Positions 16,760-25,633 of a stretch of 64,000 bases of DNA are shown here, piece by piece; within the stretch, counting starts at the first letter, position 1, and every line of letters begins with the position of its first letter. The position numbers were made by a program, and so were the translations under genes. Source of the DNA: Lachnospiraceae bacterium (GTDB taxonomy: Bacteria > Bacillota > Clostridia > Lachnospirales > Lachnospiraceae); the NCBI GenBank assembly GCA_017550535.1, contig JAFZOS010000065.1, positions 62,001 to 126,000 on the forward strand. The letters run 5' to 3'. Under the pieces are notes generated by a model, which was not told the DNA's origin, did no database searches, and worked only from the letters and a program-made list of their open reading frames with translations.

Positions 16760-18973
16760 ATGATAATAAAGATAATATACATAGCAATATACTGCCTGGC
16801 GATCTTAAGCATAGTGTTTATAATAAGGTCCCTCCGCGGTACAAAGAAGCATTATGACAGGGGACTTGAGGCGGCAATGATATGCTCGGTGGTCGCCATC
16901 ATCGGCAATATCATGATAGCGCTTTCCCCAAGCATGGCTTTTGCAGGACTTGCCTACTGCATTTATTTTGCTTCAATAGACTGGATCATTTTTTTCCTTT
17001 TCGGTTTCATCCTATCATATACAGAGCACGATGTAATAAGGAACCGCATAAGGCCTGCAGTCACAGTCATCATGCTCGCCGACTCGCTGTCTGTATTTTT
17101 GAACCCGTTTCTTGGCCATCAGTTCTATATATATGAAAACAACAGTATTGCAGGCACAGTCTTTTATCAGACGGGATTTAGGCCTGTCTACTACGTGCAT
17201 CTTGCTATCGACTATATTGTAATACTGGCATCTCTTATCTTTATCATCCACGGCATAGCAAAAAGCCACAGCCTGTACAGGGTCAAATATATAATGATGC
17301 TGTCGGTATTGTTACTGGTAGTAGCACTTAATATCATTTACATGACTCTTGCCCTCGTACTTGATGCATCGGTTATCTTCTACGCCGTAGCCGGTGCCCT
17401 TATATGTTTCAGCATAAAAACTTTCGTTCCGAGGAACCTGATGATCTCTTCAATAAGACATGTCGTTGATGACATGAACGAAGGCTTGATAATATTCGAC
17501 ATAAACGATAACTGTATATATGCCAATTCATTTGCGATTGATAATTTTAACATTGATATAGGTACATACGGCTATGACGATGAGCCTGTCGCTACGGTAA
17601 TGAAGGCAGTTGCAGAAGGCGGTACGTCAGCGGAATATGAGATCAGCAGCTCAAGCGACAGCGATACGGATATAAAGTATTTCAATATAAAATATAACCG
17701 ACTGTTCGATAAACACGACCGGCTTATAGGCTTCTACTTTTTAATTGAGAATACAACCGAAACGGTATTCTTCATGAATGAGATACAGGAAGCGAGGGTA
17801 AGCGCGGATAAGGCAAACAGAGCCAAAAGCAATTTCCTGGCAAATATGTCTCACGAGATCCGGACTCCTCTTAATTCCATACTCGGTATGAATGAACTTA
17901 TCCTGCGTGCTGCAGACAACGAAATCATCAGGGAATACTCACAGAATATCAGCGAAGCCGGTGAAGTTCTTCTTGGCCTTATCAATGATGTACTTGACTT
18001 TTCAAAAATAGAGGCAGGAAAAACAGAAGTAAACCCTGCTGTCTACGATCCATACAAGCTTCTTAGGGATTGTTATTACTTCTTTGACCAGGCCGCAAGG
18101 AAAAAGGATCTTTACCTCAATATCAAATGCGATGAAAAACTACCTTCAAAGCTTTTCGGCGATTCCGCTCTTTTAAACCGTATTCTCAGCAATATAGTTT
18201 CAAACGCTATAAAATATACAAATTCCGGTGGTGTGACCATGGATATGACATTTGATCAGACAGGTAACGATACCATTGATCTTATCATAATGGTAAGTGA
18301 TACCGGGATAGGTATCGCTCAGGATGATATAGTACATCTTTTTGATTCTTTCAAGCGGGTTAACGAACGACGTAATGCCACCATACAGGGAACGGGCCTC
18401 GGACTTGCAATAACAAAGGAACTTGTCGTTCTTATGGGTGGAGATATTAACGTAAATAGCACTCCGGGGGAGGGAAGCTGTTTTACCGTGTCAATACCTC
18501 AGAAAATCACTGACCACACCCCCATCGGTCCTGTCACCAAGCCTCGCTCATCACAGATTGAACCGCATAAGGAAAGCTTTAAAGCTCCGGATGCGCATAT
18601 CCTTATCGTTGATGATGTTCGTGTAAACCTTTTGGTAGCAGAGGGACTGCTCAAACCTACCGCTATGAAGATCGATAAAGCCATGAGTGGTGATGAAGCG
18701 ATCGAAAAGTGCTCACGCATAAAATACGATGCAATTCTTCTCGATCACAGGATGCCCGGAAAGGACGGTATCGAAACCTTCAACATCATATCCATGCATG
18801 GATTAAATACAAATACTCCGGTGATCATGCTTACTGCAAATGCCATTAGCGGCATGGAGGAAGAATGCCTTGGCAGAGGATTCTCGGACTATCTTACAAA
18901 ACCTATAAGGATTGCCGATCTCGAAGCTTCCCTTATACGTCTGCTTCCTTCGGACAAGGTCATAACCGAATGA
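16760..18973 (+). CDS. Hybrid sensor histidine kinase with 7TM input and C-terminal receiver
   Basis: A 737-residue membrane kinase. Residues 1-220 contain about seven hydrophobic helices (histidine-kinase N-terminal 7TM type); 225-340 resemble a PAS domain ([19 protein letters not shown]); a short coiled coil leads to the HisKA motif [10 protein letters not shown] with phospho-acceptor H365; the ATPase domain shows [19 protein letters not shown] and [12 protein letters not shown]; a receiver at about 610-735 has ILIVDDV, phospho-acceptor D662 in LLDHRMPG and the conserved lysine in YLTKPI. Output beyond the receiver is absent, so a separate phosphotransfer or response regulator is expected; none is adjacent. 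GGAG lies 6 bases before the ATG. It overlaps tmcAL by ATGA. Confidence 0.92.
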   Translation: MIIKIIYIAIYCLAILSIVFIIRSLRGTKKHYDRGLEAAMICSVVAIIGNIMIALSPSMAFAGLAYCIYFASIDWIIFFLFGFILSYTEHDVIRNRIRPAVTVIMLADSLSVFLNPFLGHQFYIYENNSIAGTVFYQTGFRPVYYVHLAIDYIVILASLIFIIHGIAKSHSLYRVKYIMMLSVLLLVVALNIIYMTLALVLDASVIFYAVAGALICFSIKTFVPRNLMISSIRHVVDDMNEGLIIFDINDNCIYANSFAIDNFNIDIGTYGYDDEPVATVMKAVAEGGTSAEYEISSSSDSDTDIKYFNIKYNRLFDKHDRLIGFYFLIENTTETVFFMNEIQEARVSADKANRAKSNFLANMSHEIRTPLNSILGMNELILRAADNEIIREYSQNISEAGEVLLGLINDVLDFSKIEAGKTEVNPAVYDPYKLLRDCYYFFDQAARKKDLYLNIKCDEKLPSKLFGDSALLNRILSNIVSNAIKYTNSGGVTMDMTFDQTGNDTIDLIIMVSDTGIGIAQDDIVHLFDSFKRVNERRNATIQGTGLGLAITKELVVLMGGDINVNSTPGEGSCFTVSIPQKITDHTPIGPVTKPRSSQIEPHKESFKAPDAHILIVDDVRVNLLVAEGLLKPTAMKIDKAMSGDEAIEKCSRIKYDAILLDHRMPGKDGIETFNIISMHGLNTNTPVIMLTANAISGMEEECLGRGFSDYLTKPIRIADLEASLIRLLPSDKVITE

Positions 18974-20277
18974 AAATAACAGCTGTAATCGCAGAATACA
19001 ATCCATTACATAACGGTCATGTATGCCATCTTGACGCGATCCGCAGGGAAACGGGAACCGACTTTATAATCGCTGTCATTTCGGGTGATTATGTACAGCG
19101 CGGAGGCCCTGCCGTCATCTCCAAGTATGAGCGCACTCGCTCGGTTCTCAAATCGGGGGCCGATCTGGTCCTTGAACTCCCCTTATACTACTCTACGGGA
19201 AGCCTGGAATACTTCAGCCGCGGTGCAGTTTCGCTGATAGGAAAGACAGGGCTCTGTGACTGTATATCCTTCGGTTCTGAATGCGGGGATATCAATCTGT
19301 TAAAGGAGGCTGCGGCTGCCCTTGACAATGAAGGCGGACCGGATAAAGATACGGTGCTCAATTCGCTGGCAAACGGGATAAATTACCCAAACATTATGAA
19401 CAGAATGACCGGGCTCAATGATAACGCGCGTGATTTATTAAGGTCTCCCAATAATCTCCTGGCCGTTTCATATATAAGGGCTTCCACTTTTTTAGGACTT
19501 GATATCGATCATCATACGGTAAAACGATTTGGTTCTGAATATCATGACTCATCGTCAGGGGCTCTTTCATCAACTGCACTAAGGGATGAACTGCTAAAGG
19601 CATATGGTAACTCAGATACAGCGGATGATAACTCCCATTGTTTTAAATGTCCGGATACGATAAAGGATCGTATGCCGGATGATGTGTTTTCGTCTTTGTG
19701 CGATCACTTATACATTAATCCGCCTCTTTGTGAAGATGACTTTTCCATGCTCCTGTTTTACAAAGTACAGCAATGTCTCACATCAGAGGGCTGCTGCCTT
19801 ACGGATTTCCTGGATGTATCAGCAAATATCGCCGGCAGGCTTAAAAACAACTGCCTTAAAGCATCTTCGTTTACTGATCTTTGCAAAGCGATCAAATCCA
19901 AGGATGTAGCTTACTCACGAATAAGCCGTGCCCTGCTGCATATATTACTGGATATAACCTTAAAAAATATGAACGAATACATTTTTGACGGCTATAATTA
20001 CTACCTAAGGGTACTTGGTTTTAAAAAGGATTCCAAAGATCTGCTTCATAAACTCAAAAAAAGTTCATCCGTACCGATCATAGTAAAAACAGCCGATGCC
20101 GAATCCACGATCCGCGCTCACTATATGTCCGATAATCAGGACGTTAATAAATGTTCACATGCATTAAGGATGTTCAGCGAAGGTTTAAGAGCCACCGATC
20201 TTTATAACAAAACTGCCTGTTTCAAAAACAGGCAGAAGTTCATCTCGGAATATGAGCATCCTTTGATCATCATATGA
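18970..20277 (+). CDS. tmcAL: tRNA(Met) cytidine acetate ligase TmcAL (YlbM)
   Basis: A 435-residue protein of the TmcAL family, which uses acetate and ATP to form N4-acetylcytidine at the wobble position of elongator tRNA-Met. The nucleotidyltransferase-like motif EYNPLHNGH is at residues 8-16, followed by [22 protein letters not shown] and SFGSECGDI. The ATG at 18970 overlaps the kinase stop as ATGA; the same frame is open upstream inside the kinase gene but the conserved start [12 protein letters not shown] settles the choice. Its 3' end converges on the UPF0210 gene with a 6-base gap, and a minus-strand terminator lies within its last 80 bases. The use of acetate fits the nearby pta. Confidence 0.93.
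   Translation: MKITAVIAEYNPLHNGHVCHLDAIRRETGTDFIIAVISGDYVQRGGPAVISKYERTRSVLKSGADLVLELPLYYSTGSLEYFSRGAVSLIGKTGLCDCISFGSECGDINLLKEAAAALDNEGGPDKDTVLNSLANGINYPNIMNRMTGLNDNARDLLRSPNNLLAVSYIRASTFLGLDIDHHTVKRFGSEYHDSSSGALSSTALRDELLKAYGNSDTADDNSHCFKCPDTIKDRMPDDVFSSLCDHLYINPPLCEDDFSMLLFYKVQQCLTSEGCCLTDFLDVSANIAGRLKNNCLKASSFTDLCKAIKSKDVAYSRISRALLHILLDITLKNMNEYIFDGYNYYLRVLGFKKDSKDLLHKLKKSSSVPIIVKTADAESTIRAHYMSDNQDVNKCSHALRMFSEGLRATDLYNKTACFKNRQKFISEYEHPLIII
20203..20235 (-). terminator. Minus-strand terminator inside the tmcAL 3' end
   Basis: CTGCCTGTTT and AAACAGGCAG form a perfect 10-base-pair stem with a 3-base loop. Only on the minus strand is it followed by T-rich sequence (TTTTGTTAT). It lies about 50 bases past the stop of the UPF0210 gene and is the likely end of that transcript, which would then be antisense to the tmcAL 3' end. 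Confidence 0.7.
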
Positions 20278-20283
20278 ATATTA

Positions 20284-21648
20284 TCAGTTTTTAAAGCTGT
20301 GGATCGGAGCCGGTATGCGCCCCTTCCTGTTTATGAACGCTTCGCATGAATATCCGTTTACAGGCATAATGGGGGCATATCCGAGCAATCCTCCAAACTG
20401 CGCTTCTTCGCCTACCGATTTCCCTATGACCGGTATCACTCGTACCGCAGTTGTCTTCTGATTCACCATTCCGATAGCCATCTCATCTGCTATTATCCCG
20501 GATATTGTGGCCGGCTTTGTATCCCCCGGTATTGCTATCATATCAAGTCCGACAGAGCATACACACGTCATCGCCTCAAGTTTTTCAAGCGTAAGGCTGT
20601 CAGCCTTTACCGCTTCTATCATTCCCCGATCCTCACTTACCGGTATGAACGCTCCGCTTAAACCTCCCACATATGAAGACGCCATGACACCGCCTTTTTT
20701 CACCTGATCATTAAGTAAAGCCAGAGCCGCTGTTGTACCCGGTGCACCTGCGTGTTCAAGACCTATCTCGCATAAAATATCAGCCACACTGTCGCCCACT
20801 GCCGGTGTGGGGGCCAGGGACAGGTCCACTATTCCGAATGGCACATCCATCATCCTGGATGCTTCTCCGGCAACTAGCTGCCCTACCCTTGTGACTTTAA
20901 ATGCCGTTTTCTTTATCGTCTCACATAACACTTCAAAGCTTTCACCCCTTACCTTCTTAAGGGCTGTATTGACAACTCCGGGACCGCTTACTCCGACATT
21001 GATCACTGCATCTGCTTCCGTAACACCGTGGAACGCACCTGCCATGAACGGATTGTCATCGGGCGCATTGCAGAAAACCACAAGCTTGGCACATCCCAGT
21101 GAATCCTTATCACTTGTCGCCTCAGCCGTTTCTTTTATTATGTGTCCCATAAGACGGACTGCATCCATGTTGATGCCCGTCCTTGTTGACCCCAGATTTA
21201 CGGAGCTGCATACAAGATCTGTTGAAGATAAAGCTTTGGGAATGGAACGGATAAGGTTCTCCTCACCGGGCGTCATACCCTTTGATACCAGTGCCGAATA
21301 TCCTCCGATAAAATTCACTCCCACTTTGTGAGCTGCATCATTCAATGCTTTTGCTATTTCAACAAAATCATCGCTGCTCTTGCAAGCAGATGCTCCTATG
21401 AGCGATATGGGGGTAACCGAAATACGCTTGTTCACTATAGGGATACCAAACTCCTTTTCAATCGCTTTCCCTGTAGCCACAAGGTCCTTTGCTTTATCAG
21501 TGATCTTGTTGTAGATATTTAACTTAAGCTTATTAAGATCATCGGTTATACAGTCGATAAGGCTTATACCAAGTGTGATGGTACGCACATCCAGGTTTTC
21601 CTTCTCGATCATTTCATTTGTTTCGTTCACTTCAAATATATTAATCAT
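20284..21648 (-). CDS. PFL-family protein, UPF0210 (DUF711)
   Basis: A 454-residue protein of the UPF0210 family, whose members have a pyruvate-formate-lyase-like (glycyl-radical enzyme) fold but no established reaction. Recognisable family features are the early [15 protein letters not shown] segment, glycine-rich [11 protein letters not shown] and [20 protein letters not shown], and [22 protein letters not shown] lies 6-7 bases before the ATG. It follows the UPF0237 ACT-domain gene by 10 bases; this pairing is widely conserved, so the ACT protein is probably its regulator or sensor. Function unknown. Confidence 0.88.
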   Translation of the reverse strand: MINIFEVNETNEMIEKENLDVRTITLGISLIDCITDDLNKLKLNIYNKITDKAKDLVATGKAIEKEFGIPIVNKRISVTPISLIGASACKSSDDFVEIAKALNDAAHKVGVNFIGGYSALVSKGMTPGEENLIRSIPKALSSTDLVCSSVNLGSTRTGINMDAVRLMGHIIKETAEATSDKDSLGCAKLVVFCNAPDDNPFMAGAFHGVTEADAVINVGVSGPGVVNTALKKVRGESFEVLCETIKKTAFKVTRVGQLVAGEASRMMDVPFGIVDLSLAPTPAVGDSVADILCEIGLEHAGAPGTTAALALLNDQVKKGGVMASSYVGGLSGAFIPVSEDRGMIEAVKADSLTLEKLEAMTCVCSVGLDMIAIPGDTKPATISGIIADEMAIGMVNQKTTAVRVIPVIGKSVGEEAQFGGLLGYAPIMPVNGYSCEAFINRKGRIPAPIHSFKN

Positions 21649-21658
21649 TTAAATGCTC

Positions 21659-21931
21659 CTAAACCCTGTGCATGCTTTTAAATATATCCTCACGCTGGCA
21701 GCGTATGACCACTCCTATCTCTTCACCTATCTGACGAAGTTCATCAACGGCTTCGTCAAACGGCTTTGCGGAATCATTCATATCAACTATCATCATCATA
21801 TTGAAATAATCCTGAACTATCGTCTGTGAGATATCAAGGATATTGATCCTGTTATTTGCAAGATATGTGCATACCTTTGCAATGATTCCTACCGTGTCCT
21901 TGCCCACAACGGTTATTATTGTTTTTTTCAT
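21659..21931 (-). CDS. ACT-domain protein, UPF0237
   Basis: A 90-residue single ACT-domain protein. It starts MKKTIITVVGKDTVGIIAKV, typical of UPF0237, with the ACT ligand-loop region DTVGIIAKVCTYLANNRINI. ACT domains usually bind amino acids and regulate a partner. Here the partner is most likely the UPF0210 protein encoded 10 bases downstream. GGGAGG precedes the ATG. No ligand can be assigned from sequence. Confidence 0.9.
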   Translation of the reverse strand: MKKTIITVVGKDTVGIIAKVCTYLANNRINILDISQTIVQDYFNMMMIVDMNDSAKPFDEAVDELRQIGEEIGVVIRCQREDIFKSMHRV

Positions 21932-21966
21932 TACATTTCCTCCCGTAAAATATGTAATGGTTCATC

Positions 21967-22764
21967 TTAAACAGCGACGAGTTCGGAGCAGATATCCCTT
22001 GGTGCCACTTTAATATGAAAATCCTCAGGTTTATAATCATTATCACTCATCAGTACCTCAAGCCTTACGGTCTCATATGCCAGTTCCGCGAGATTGTTTT
22101 CCTGACTTAAATGTCCGAGGAATACATGCTTGAGATCATTATGGAGAAGTCGGCATAAAAGCCTTCCGGACGACTCGTTTGACAGATGCCCTTTATCGCC
22201 GAGTATCCTGCACTTTAACTGATAGGGATACCTGCCCACCTGCAGCATGTTGACATCATGATTTGCCTCAAGCAGCAATGCATCTACTCCAAAAAAATTG
22301 TCAACTATATAATCATTGTACTTACCGAGATCGCTGACAACTCCTATTGCCTTCGAGCCGTTTCCTATCCTGAATGCCACCGGATCTGCCGCATCATGGC
22401 TTATGCGTACAGGATTTATATTAAGACCGCTTATCTCGAACGGTTTATCTGCCTCGATCACTTCAAACAATTCTCCGGGTATGCTGCCAAGCGAAGATAT
22501 GCCTTTGATAGCATCGATAGTCCCCTTTGTCGCATACATCGGAATACCGTAACGCCTTGCCAGAACACCAAGACCCGAAATATGATCCGAATGCTCGTGT
22601 GTTATCAGTATCCCGTCAAGTTCCTCGGTCTTAAGCCCTATGCGGTTAAGTCCATCCTCTATCCGCCTGCCGCTTATACCCGCATCAACTATCACATGGG
22701 TATCATCCGAACCCACGTAAATACAATTTCCGCTGCTCCCGCTCGCAATACTGCATAAACGCAT
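21967..22764 (-). CDS. Metallo-beta-lactamase-fold hydrolase, WalJ/YycJ-like
   Basis: A 265-residue MBL-fold protein. It begins MRLCSIASGSSGNCIYV, which together with the metal-binding motif THEHSDHISGL (about residues 55-65) is typical of the YycJ/WalJ family, and has later histidines in SHDAADPVAF and HLSNESSGRL. Family members are suggested to be exonucleases linked to DNA processing and cell-wall stress in Firmicutes; here the usual walRK neighbours are absent. AAGGGGTGA precedes the ATG. It follows the FtsA-like gene by 11 bases. Confidence 0.87.
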   Translation of the reverse strand: MRLCSIASGSSGNCIYVGSDDTHVIVDAGISGRRIEDGLNRIGLKTEELDGILITHEHSDHISGLGVLARRYGIPMYATKGTIDAIKGISSLGSIPGELFEVIEADKPFEISGLNINPVRISHDAADPVAFRIGNGSKAIGVVSDLGKYNDYIVDNFFGVDALLLEANHDVNMLQVGRYPYQLKCRILGDKGHLSNESSGRLLCRLLHNDLKHVFLGHLSQENNLAELAYETVRLEVLMSDNDYKPEDFHIKVAPRDICSELVAV

Positions 22765-22775
22765 TTTTTCACCCC

Positions 22776-25013
22776 TTATTTTTCCCAGTATACTTCGATT
22801 ACATCCCCTGCTTTTATCTGTTCATTGAATACTGCCGTCCTTCCGTTAAGCCTTGTAACAACTGCATGCCCCTGCGGCTTTGACAGATCAAAATCAATGA
22901 ATTCAAACACATCAACATATATATAATCATTCTTTCCGGTAAGAGTCACATCTTCGCCGTTTACTTTTACCACTATTGATGTTCCTGAATGGCCGGTTTC
23001 TTCTTCACCTGCGTTTTCTTTAACATCCTCACTGCTTTCAGCATCCGCTTCAATCGTGCCCGAAGGTTCCATGGCTTCCTTAACTTTTTTAAGTGCATCA
23101 AGTGTATCTGCCATCATTATGTCAAGGGCATCGTCTGTGGCTTCCGCTTCATCCGTATCATCCAAAGCATCATGCTCATCTTCTTCATAGCTTTCATCAT
23201 CCGGCAGCTCCTCAAAGCCATCATCCGCCGTTTCCTCGACCACATCAGACAGGTTTAATTCCTCGAGAGTCCATATTATCGAGAAATTGCTGTACACCAG
23301 TGTATTTTCATCGGAAAGCTTATTATTCACGTATATATTCATTCCGTCTTTTAACTTGACATCCATGAAATCGGCTATCTGCTTTACGGTATAATAATCG
23401 AGAAGCTTTATGTTATCATTTTCCTTGATCTCATAATAACCTGACTGAAGCTCACCGTTTACATCCGCATATTTGGGAAGCGTCACCTGGGCATCGTTCA
23501 CGATGACAGTCAAGGCTGCTTCGTATTCCTTAAGCTTCCTTATCTGCGCAGATGCGGGTGCTCCTGCGGTTGACTCCTTTACCGTTATCTTATCGCCTGC
23601 GCGTATGGATGAATTTATGCTCACTTCCTCATCGTTTACCTTAACGACTGCCGTCTCACCAAGTTCTCCCCTTATCATATGGGGCGTTCCGTTCAGCGTA
23701 AACTCAAGTGCCTTACCCCTCTTCGGGAACAGTCCTTCATTCGGGAAACCGGCCTGGATAGCGGCGTCTACTACCATAAGGTGACCGTTATCGTACAGTT
23801 TTACCCGTTCGCCGTTAAAATTAACATATATGAAGTTATTTTTGGAATCATAAAAGTTAAGGCAGATTCCTATGGGAGTAACAAACATCGGATCGAGCAT
23901 TGGATCCTTTATCTGATAATCTATCTCCCGAAGAACCTCCTCACCGCGCAGAGCACACCTTTGCCGGCTGATGTTAAGCTCATCCGCAAGAAGCTGCGAG
24001 AATAAAGGAAGCTTACCGCCTCCGCCGACAACAAACACGGCACTTACAGGTTCGCCACCATTAAGTTCCCTTATCTTGTCACCTATCTCCTTTGTCATGC
24101 TTCTGATAACAGGTTCAACAACCTTATCGATCTCCTCGGAAGTTATCTTCTGTTGAATACCCATTATATCGTTATACTTTATGATCTTCTTTTTGTAAGA
24201 AGTCTTTATACTTTCACCCGTTGCAAAATCCACGAGACAATGCTTCACGATCGCTTCGGTAATCTCATCACCGGCCATGGGTATCATGCCGTAAGCTACT
24301 ATACTTCCGTCCTTTGTGATCGATATATCCGATGTGCCTGCCCCCACATCAACGAGCGCGATATTGAGCATACGGAAACTTTCAGGGATTGCCACCTGTA
24401 TCGCGGCAATGGGCTCCAATGTAAGGTTTGCAACCTGAAGGCCGGCAACCTCCACCGCCCTGTACAGACCGTCCACAACATCATCGGGCAGGAAGGTCGC
24501 TATAAGTTCAACAGAGATCTTCCGCGCCTTATGCTTTAACAGTACGCTCATCTGGATATCGTTCATATAATAGCGGACAACGGTATAGCCGACACAGTAA
24601 AAACGGGTGTCGGATGTATTAAATGAAGCCAGCTCTTCGAATGCCTTCTCAACTCCCAGCATTTCGACGCTGTGCACATCCTCTGCCTCAACTGCCTTTT
24701 CTTCCGAAAAATAAAGTTCGGCCGTCGTTGTTACAGTCTTGAGTACACGTCCCGCGGCAGCAATACATACTTCATTTAACTGCTTTCCTATCTGGGCCTC
24801 GAGCTTCTGCTTGACCTCGGTTATCGAACGGCCTACCGTATTTATATCATGTATCTGGCCATCAAGCATTGACCTTGATTCATGCTCCCTGACACATTGG
24901 GCAACAACATGAAAAGTATTGCCGGTCATATAACCGACGGTCCCCACAAGGCTCCTGGTTCCTATATCAAGTCCGAATACAAGCTGACCCGGATTTTTTT
25001 TATCCTCTTCCAT
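22776..25013 (-). CDS. Large FtsA-like ATPase with C-terminal beta-grasp-like repeats
   Basis: A 745-residue actin-fold protein of the FtsA/PilM group. Residues 10-390 form the ATPase: phosphate-1 FGLDIGTRSLVG, phosphate-2 VDVGAGTSDISI, adenosine loop VFVVGGGGKLPLFSQLLADEL. Canonical FtsA is about 420 residues; here some 350 more follow, with segments LNGTPHMIRGELGET...IRAGDKITV, VTLPKYADVNG and RLNGRTAVFNEQIKAGDVIEV that look like beta-grasp or SLBB-like units, and an Asp/Glu-rich linker at about 595-680. No amphipathic C-terminal membrane anchor like that of FtsA is obvious. The ATG at 25013 has GGGGAGCGGGAG upstream; TTG at 25034 is less likely. It follows coaE. Probable role: cell division or envelope assembly, unproven. 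Confidence 0.82.
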   Translation of the reverse strand: MEEDKKNPGQLVFGLDIGTRSLVGTVGYMTGNTFHVVAQCVREHESRSMLDGQIHDINTVGRSITEVKQKLEAQIGKQLNEVCIAAAGRVLKTVTTTAELYFSEEKAVEAEDVHSVEMLGVEKAFEELASFNTSDTRFYCVGYTVVRYYMNDIQMSVLLKHKARKISVELIATFLPDDVVDGLYRAVEVAGLQVANLTLEPIAAIQVAIPESFRMLNIALVDVGAGTSDISITKDGSIVAYGMIPMAGDEITEAIVKHCLVDFATGESIKTSYKKKIIKYNDIMGIQQKITSEEIDKVVEPVIRSMTKEIGDKIRELNGGEPVSAVFVVGGGGKLPLFSQLLADELNISRQRCALRGEEVLREIDYQIKDPMLDPMFVTPIGICLNFYDSKNNFIYVNFNGERVKLYDNGHLMVVDAAIQAGFPNEGLFPKRGKALEFTLNGTPHMIRGELGETAVVKVNDEEVSINSSIRAGDKITVKESTAGAPASAQIRKLKEYEAALTVIVNDAQVTLPKYADVNGELQSGYYEIKENDNIKLLDYYTVKQIADFMDVKLKDGMNIYVNNKLSDENTLVYSNFSIIWTLEELNLSDVVEETADDGFEELPDDESYEEDEHDALDDTDEAEATDDALDIMMADTLDALKKVKEAMEPSGTIEADAESSEDVKENAGEEETGHSGTSIVVKVNGEDVTLTGKNDYIYVDVFEFIDFDLSKPQGHAVVTRLNGRTAVFNEQIKAGDVIEVYWEK

Positions 25014-25030
25014 ATGATCTCCCGCTCCCC

Positions 25031-25633
25031 TCAATCATCACTATTCAATATGCCGGTTATGGCTTTTCCTGTTTCTTCGATATCACCGTCGTTTTCAATT
25101 ATCCTGTCACAGTATTTCCTGAATGTTTCATCATCGTTCTGGCTATTCATTATAGACTTTATCTTCTCGTCGGTATAGCCGCGTGATTCTTTAAGGCGTT
25201 TGACCCTGACTCCTTCCGGTGCATATATATACCACAGTTCATCACATATCGACCTGTAACCGTCTTCTATCAGAAGCGCCGCCTCTATGAAAAAATAGTC
25301 GCATCTGCCCTCATTTTCTGTTTCATCGATAAGCCTTAATATATATTCCTTCACACGCGGGTGTACGATAGCATTGACCTTTGAACGGATATCATTATTA
25401 CCATCATTAAAGATCATCTGCGACATTTTTTTCCTGTCTATCTCTCCGTCGCAGTCAAGTACTTCATTGCCCAGCAGATCAACCAGTTCGAAATAACAGG
25501 GCTGTCCTTTTGATTCTACCTCATGAGCAGCCTCATCGGCCATAAGGATCCTGCAGCTGCAGCTGTCCTTTATTATATCAAGCACCGCCGATTTACCTGC
25601 ACCGACTCCTCCGGTGATACCGATCACTTTCAT
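25031..25633 (-). CDS. coaE: Dephospho-CoA kinase
   Basis: A 200-residue kinase for the last step of coenzyme A synthesis. The P-loop GITGGVGAGKSAVL is at residues 5-18, with the family motifs DADEAAHE-like MADEAAHEV and VHPRVKEY. The ATG at 25633 shares its A with the polA stop (TGATG), a re-initiation arrangement; a GTG one codon earlier is possible. coaE downstream of polA is a common order in Firmicutes. Confidence 0.95.
   Translation of the reverse strand: MKVIGITGGVGAGKSAVLDIIKDSCSCRILMADEAAHEVESKGQPCYFELVDLLGNEVLDCDGEIDRKKMSQMIFNDGNNDIRSKVNAIVHPRVKEYILRLIDETENEGRCDYFFIEAALLIEDGYRSICDELWYIYAPEGVRVKRLKESRGYTDEKIKSIMNSQNDDETFRKYCDRIIENDGDIEETGKAITGILNSDD

Noticed and set aside
18865-18969. 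35-codon upstream extension of the TmcAL frame
   Set aside because: It overlaps the kinase receiver domain; the conserved family start and the ATGA overlap favour 18970.
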